Of a DNA stretch of 64,000 nt, positions 61,320 through 64,000 are shown in pieces. A program made the position numbers and the translations under genes. This stretch comes from Misgurnus anguillicaudatus (lineage: Eukaryota; Chordata; Actinopteri; Cypriniformes; Cobitidae), in the NCBI RefSeq assembly GCF_027580225.2, contig NC_073352.2, positions 35,451,501-35,515,500 of the forward strand, read 5' to 3'. The notes below the pieces were generated by a model. It made no database searches. It had not been told where the DNA came from and saw only the letters and a program-made list of their open reading frames with translations. The first letter of the stretch is position 1; each line of letters starts with the position of its first letter.

Positions 61320-62560
61320 ACATAAGGGCTCTCAGTCAATGACTTATCAGCTGTGGCCTGTTCTTAACTAACGCGCCTCTGGCGTTCTCCTCTATTAGGT
61401 TCATCTGCCACACGGCCCTATTTTGTAAAGCCCGTCACTTGGGAGCTGTTCCATTTTACTATGGGGTCCACGAGGGAGCAAGATTGAGAAGTAGGTGAGC
61501 GAACGAGATGGAGGAGTTTAAAATACAATAATGAAACAAATTTGACAAAACAGTGCCTATTGAATTTGTCTCCTGCAGGTCCCCTGGGTGTAATAGCACC
61601 TCCGTCGCTGAGATTTCAAATCGACTCCTGCTTAGCGCCACTGATATTTAATTGTAGTTTGCATTGACTGGTGTGCGCGCTGATAGACTGTATGCTGGAT
61701 AATGATCTTATTGGTTGTGTAATGGTCCTCCTGATTTAGGTGGAAGGTGTTAATGAGCTATGCATGGAGGGGTCGCATGCATTAAGTGTTTGATATTTGC
61801 CACATTGGTATTTTTAGACTCACCGCAGAGAGGAGATAAATACTGCAGTTTCTGATAAGAAAGTATCGTTGATTGGATACAAACAACACTGACACAAGGA
61901 GCATGCATCAAATAAAGCACACAGCAATTAATACAACACATTTAAATGGTCAGCAGTAATGACTGAAGCCTCTTAACCGACCATTATAGCGGCTTAGTCG
62001 TCGCTGATTCACCGATAATAGAAAATGGAGTCAGGGCCTCTCATCGACTTTTGCAGGAACTGAAAGGAGGCCTTCAATAATCGAGATGCATTTGACTGTC
62101 ATACATTTTTTCACTCCACAATGGTCTGCGACGAAAACTGTCATTCAAAGTGTTTTACTATTTAGAAGTCAAGTGGCTTAAAAAAAGTCTTAGATGGGAG
62201 GCACCAAGAGAGATTCATTTCCTGTTGAGCTGTGTGTCAATGTGAGGTTTCAGACGTGTACCCGGTGAGTCAGTGCAGATTAATACAGCCACTGTGAATA
62301 TATTGAACATCCAGTTCATTTAGGGTCACGCCGGCCCAGTGTGTGATGGAGATCTATCAAACCCACTCCACAGGGCTTCTGTATACTTCACCTATTATTG
62401 ACTGGCGCTCCTGAGCTTATTGAACACAACACTGTAATTACAATAGCATGCTGTCATATGCATTTCTTATGAGTATCAATACAAAAGCAGGCTTGATGAA
62501 TTTCTGGATTCATTATCTGAATAATAGGGCCATTATTAGTTTTGTAAGTCAGCCCATGCC
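61320..62560. promoter_or_regulatory. Candidate long conserved non-coding block upstream of ctnna1
   Basis: About 1.2 kb without TE signatures and without a coding frame, of even composition and dense in homeodomain, octamer-like and GATA-like cores (TATTTAATTGTAG, GTTAATGAGCTATGC, GGAGATAAATAC, GCAATTAATAC, GTAATTACAATAG). It may regulate ctnna1 or a neighbouring gene outside the window. Confidence 0.35.
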
Positions 62561-63819
62561 ACACTGTGACTTTATTACAAAGGGCTTAGATATACAGTGG
62601 ATGTTTACAAATAAGAGAGGATATTTTCACCAAATGCATGGACACAAAAAGCTCCAGATTTCATTACATTATGCAGTAGAAGCGTTGACAGGGTTTTAAA
62701 AGCTTGAAATGAAATAGTATTTTCTCTGTCTGGTGTTTTCAGTCACTCAGAATAGTCACTAATGAAAGGTTTGGGCTTGTGCACGCTCTTGTTATGCCAT
62801 CAGCCAATCAGCACTGCAGATTTTAAACATGTATTTATTTTGAGAGATTGTGCATGCTTTGTGTTTGTGACCTCTATTGTTCACCGAACCACTCAAATAC
62901 AACACATCGTGATTAAGATTCAAGTCTTTACACTTTCTCTATTACAGCAGTCACTGCCACCAACAGCATGTCTGCATCAAATATAGCTATCTGTCATCTA
63001 TCGCTACACCATAGCACTTTAATTGTAGAAGAAACAAGATCCAAATTGTGTTTTCTTCTGAAATGTGCAGTCATTCATGTTCATTGTACAGCTGAAGCAT
63101 GGGTCAGTAAGAACAGCACAATGTCACACCTCTCCTGGACCACAGCCAAAAGTTTTATTGTTCAATTTCTGCCTCATTACGTTGACACTCATGCTTTCCG
63201 ATGAAGGAGCTTCATTTAATGAAGGAGTATACTGGAAGTGTGCTTGCGAGCTTGTTTTTGCTTTCTGTAAACATCTGAGAATTACAGGCGATGCGTGGAT
63301 ATAAATCACACCGGTGCAAAGTAGCATGAAGTTCAGTGAGTCACAGGAGAAATGTGTAGCATGGCATGGGTGATTGTTCACATACTCAAAAGTAGATCCT
63401 GTAGAGTTTCACACTTTAAAAAAGACGACTTTTAAGGACAGACTTAAAACAGAATCTGTGAAACGCTTCAATTCAAGAAATGTTCTAACTGATTTTTAAG
63501 TATAAACATTTAAAACAACATACATTTACTAGACAATCTTGTCAAAATCAGTGTTAAGGATGTTTCTGGACATTGGACGAATAATAAAAAAGATCAATGT
63601 TGGAATTGAGGGGGGGCTAGGGTGGTCCAAGACCTCCTATAAGCATTGAGGGACCCTTGTAAAATACTACATTAATTTAAAAAAAAATATATTGTCCATT
63701 ATTTGTCCCAATTTTACAATAAAAAATCCAAAAGATTTCTGTCTGAAATAAATGTAACCTCTCAAGTGCGCCTCACGCTGTTTTCTGGAGGAATTGACAG
63801 ATTGTTAGATTTAAGCTGT

Positions 63820-64000
63820 GTCCGAAAACGCCTACGTCAATACTGTATAGTAAGCAGTAGACAAGGCGAGTAGTATGTCCGAATTCATAGTATTCGAAAA
63901 ACAGTAGGCAAAATGATCCCAAAAGATCCCAAAGTCTTCATTCGATGGACCCTTTACTATCCCCTGATTCCCCGGAAGAAGAGCTATCCAAGAAGAAGAT
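63820..64000. repeat. Start of a dispersed repeat (GCTGTGTCCGAAA type), cut by window edge
   Basis: GCTGTGTCCGAAAACGCCTA followed by TACTGTATAGTAAGCAGTAG and GTAGTATGTCCGAATTC is a left end typical of abundant fish DNA elements. The right end is beyond the window. Confidence 0.4.

Larger units (their letters stand above)
56860..64000. other. Intergenic 5' flank of ctnna1; no gene seen
   Basis: No ORF resembles a known protein, and no convincing exon with splice sites was found. It contains repeats (57332-57775, 59576-60080 and 63.8-64.0 kb) and two long repeat-free blocks (60.36-60.67 and 61.3-62.56 kb) that look like non-coding regulatory sequence. Confidence 0.6.

Noticed and set aside
1..64000. 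CRISPR arrays, bacterial operons, phage or retroviral coding regions
   Set aside because: None seen: no regularly spaced repeats, no Shine-Dalgarno-led gene runs, and no gag/pol-like frames.

Overview
The window is vertebrate, almost certainly teleost and probably cyprinid-like, nuclear DNA. It is AT-rich, has exons with GT-AG introns, and is loaded with short inverted-repeat DNA transposons typical of carp/zebrafish-type genomes. There are no prokaryotic operons, CRISPR arrays, rRNA genes or tRNA genes that I could support. The species assignment is inference.

Two genes are readable. On the minus strand lies the 5' part of alpha-E-catenin (ctnna1): a non-coding first exon near 56.05-56.34 kb and six coding exons (52497-52601, 52190-52385, 44923-45089, 40873-40992, 36751-37020, 26625-26828). 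These join in phase into 354 codons, the N-terminal beta-catenin-binding/dimerisation bundle and the start of the middle (M) domain. The remaining exons lie to the left, outside the window. On the plus strand, inside the large seventh intron, the last 169 codons and stop of lrrtm2 sit at 2-511: a threonine-rich stalk, one membrane helix and a cytoplasmic tail ending in ECEV. The antiparallel nesting of LRRTM2 inside intron 7 of CTNNA1 is the arrangement known in tetrapods, so each gene supports the identity of the other.

The rest is intron, or the 5' flank of ctnna1 (56.34-64 kb), where I see no gene. Those stretches hold at least twelve hAT-like non-autonomous elements, nearly all with readable 8-bp target duplications (3.8, 19.4, 22.7, 28.4, 31.3, 41.9, 46.0, 47.6, 53.1, 54.2, 54.9 and 57.3 kb). 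There are also TTAA-flanked inverted-repeat elements (13.3, 21.8, 35.9 and 59.6 kb), hairpin-forming MITEs (24.5, 31.3 and 56.5 kb), tails of a LINE/SINE family (6.1 and 33.5 kb) and a Harbinger-type fragment with a MADF-like exon (15.1-15.8 kb). Several elements are nested in one another.

Points most worth a second look: (1) two ~0.93-kb copies of one hAT element in opposite orientation, in introns 3 and 1, bracket exons 2-3, which carry the start codon; (2) an ACT microsatellite is translated as poly-threonine in the LRRTM2 stalk; (3) a 15-codon upstream ORF lies in ctnna1 exon 1; (4) several repeat-free, moderately GC-rich blocks look like conserved non-coding elements. I did not find a novel enzymatic or defence system.
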